Notes under the pieces: model-generated
Database searches by the model: none
Seen by the model: only the letters and a program-made list of their open reading frames with translations
What the model was told of the DNA's origin: nothing
Made by a program: the position numbers and the translations under genes
From: Shimia litoralis
GTDB lineage: Bacteria > Pseudomonadota > Alphaproteobacteria > Rhodobacterales > Rhodobacteraceae
Direction: 5' to 3'
DNA: 64,000 nucleotides
Assembly (NCBI RefSeq): GCF_005518135.1
Contig: NZ_SULI01000004.1
Location: 1-64,000, forward strand
Shown here: in pieces, positions 63,815-64,000 of the stretch
Layout of the letters: each line of letters opens with the position of its first letter
Position numbering within the stretch: position 1 is the first letter of the stretch

Positions 63815-64000
63815 TCAGGCCGCGCGTATACGCCCCCTCTGCTCATTTGCCAAGGCCGTAAGCTCTGTCACCATGACGTTTGGGGCATTCTTGCCCAATA
63901 ATGCAGGGATAATCGCAAAAAATCCGGTGAATGGTCGGCTGGGCGTCTGTTGCCAAAGCCCGAGTCGACATTTCGGTGTCTGTGGTTGCAACCTAAACCT
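63815..64000 (-). CDS. Partial ORF running off the right edge (C-terminal part)
   Basis: A minus-strand frame open from the window end to a TGA at 63815-63817. The 61 visible residues include PSRPFTGFFAIIPALLGKNA and MVTELTALANEQRGRIRAA, which read like real protein. The other frames here are short. Start and N-terminus lie outside. I do not recognise the family. It ends 20 bp upstream of the suhB start on the same strand, so the two may form an operon. Confidence 0.55.
   Translation of the reverse strand, partial: RFRLQPQTPKCRLGLWQQTPSRPFTGFFAIIPALLGKNAPNVMVTELTALANEQRGRIRAA

Overview
The window looks like a stretch of an alphaproteobacterial chromosome, most likely Rhodobacterales / marine Roseobacter group. 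I infer this from gene content, not from a search: PutR (Lrp type) next to a PutA without an N-terminal DNA-binding domain, DmdB- and DmdC-like acyl-CoA enzymes, an MaeB fused to a phosphotransacetylase domain, a Hint-domain protein, a TPR-sulfotransferase, the tiny membrane protein often mislabelled 'CTP synthetase', and the cdd-deoA-deoB-add-upp nucleoside operon. Genes are tightly packed, with many ATGA/TGATG/TAATG overlaps, mid-range GC and few mobile features.

Left edge (1-0.66 kb): about 340 bp of base composition unlike the rest, ending at the 3' end of a tRNA-Gln(UUG). This could be the end of an integrated element. 0.66-4.6 kb: a frameshifted EamA-like permease, then a LysR regulator facing a divergent SDR with an altered active site. 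4.9-12.4 kb: TPR-sulfotransferase, secreted 5'-nucleotidase, DUF952-pyrD-arsC operon, and a two-thioesterase/MATE operon. 12.5-20.8 kb: two tandem MerR paralogues and a fatty-acyl-CoA oxidation operon (DmdC-like dehydrogenase, small protein, LCAD-like dehydrogenase, GST, thiolase, FadJ-type bifunctional enzyme). It is preceded by a site resembling the LiuR operator. 20.8-27 kb: Hint protein, EamA exporter, DmdB-like acyl-CoA synthetase, an unknown membrane-anchored protein and a SPOR protein.

27-31.5 kb: nucleoside salvage/catabolism operon on the minus strand. 31.8-38.6 kb: maeB, prpE (with TTTGCAAA boxes upstream), nadK, glyA. 38.6-43.5 kb: small membrane proteins, an esterase, and a three-gene unit of ectoine-hydrolase-like M24 protein, ArgE-like M20 deacylase and GntR regulator behind a 24-bp palindrome. 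43.5-50.3 kb: a probable metal (iron) acquisition cluster of Cys-rich ORF, imelysin, porin, di-haem oxidoreductase, second imelysin and Tat-type DUF1513 protein.

50.4-56.7 kb: a 1211-residue secreted protein with two peptidoglycan-binding domains, then a phaC-fabI pair. 57-64 kb: tRNA-Leu(UAA), a TPR lipid-free secreted protein, putR/putA, rhomboid protease, GFA protein, suhB, and a truncated ORF at the right edge.

I see no CRISPR array, rRNA, intact insertion sequence or recognised defence system. The most interesting material is the imelysin/di-haem cluster, the M24-M20-GntR unit, the regulatory sites before the acyl-CoA operon and prpE, and the odd left edge. Functions are assigned by eye from protein motifs and gene order; no database search was possible.
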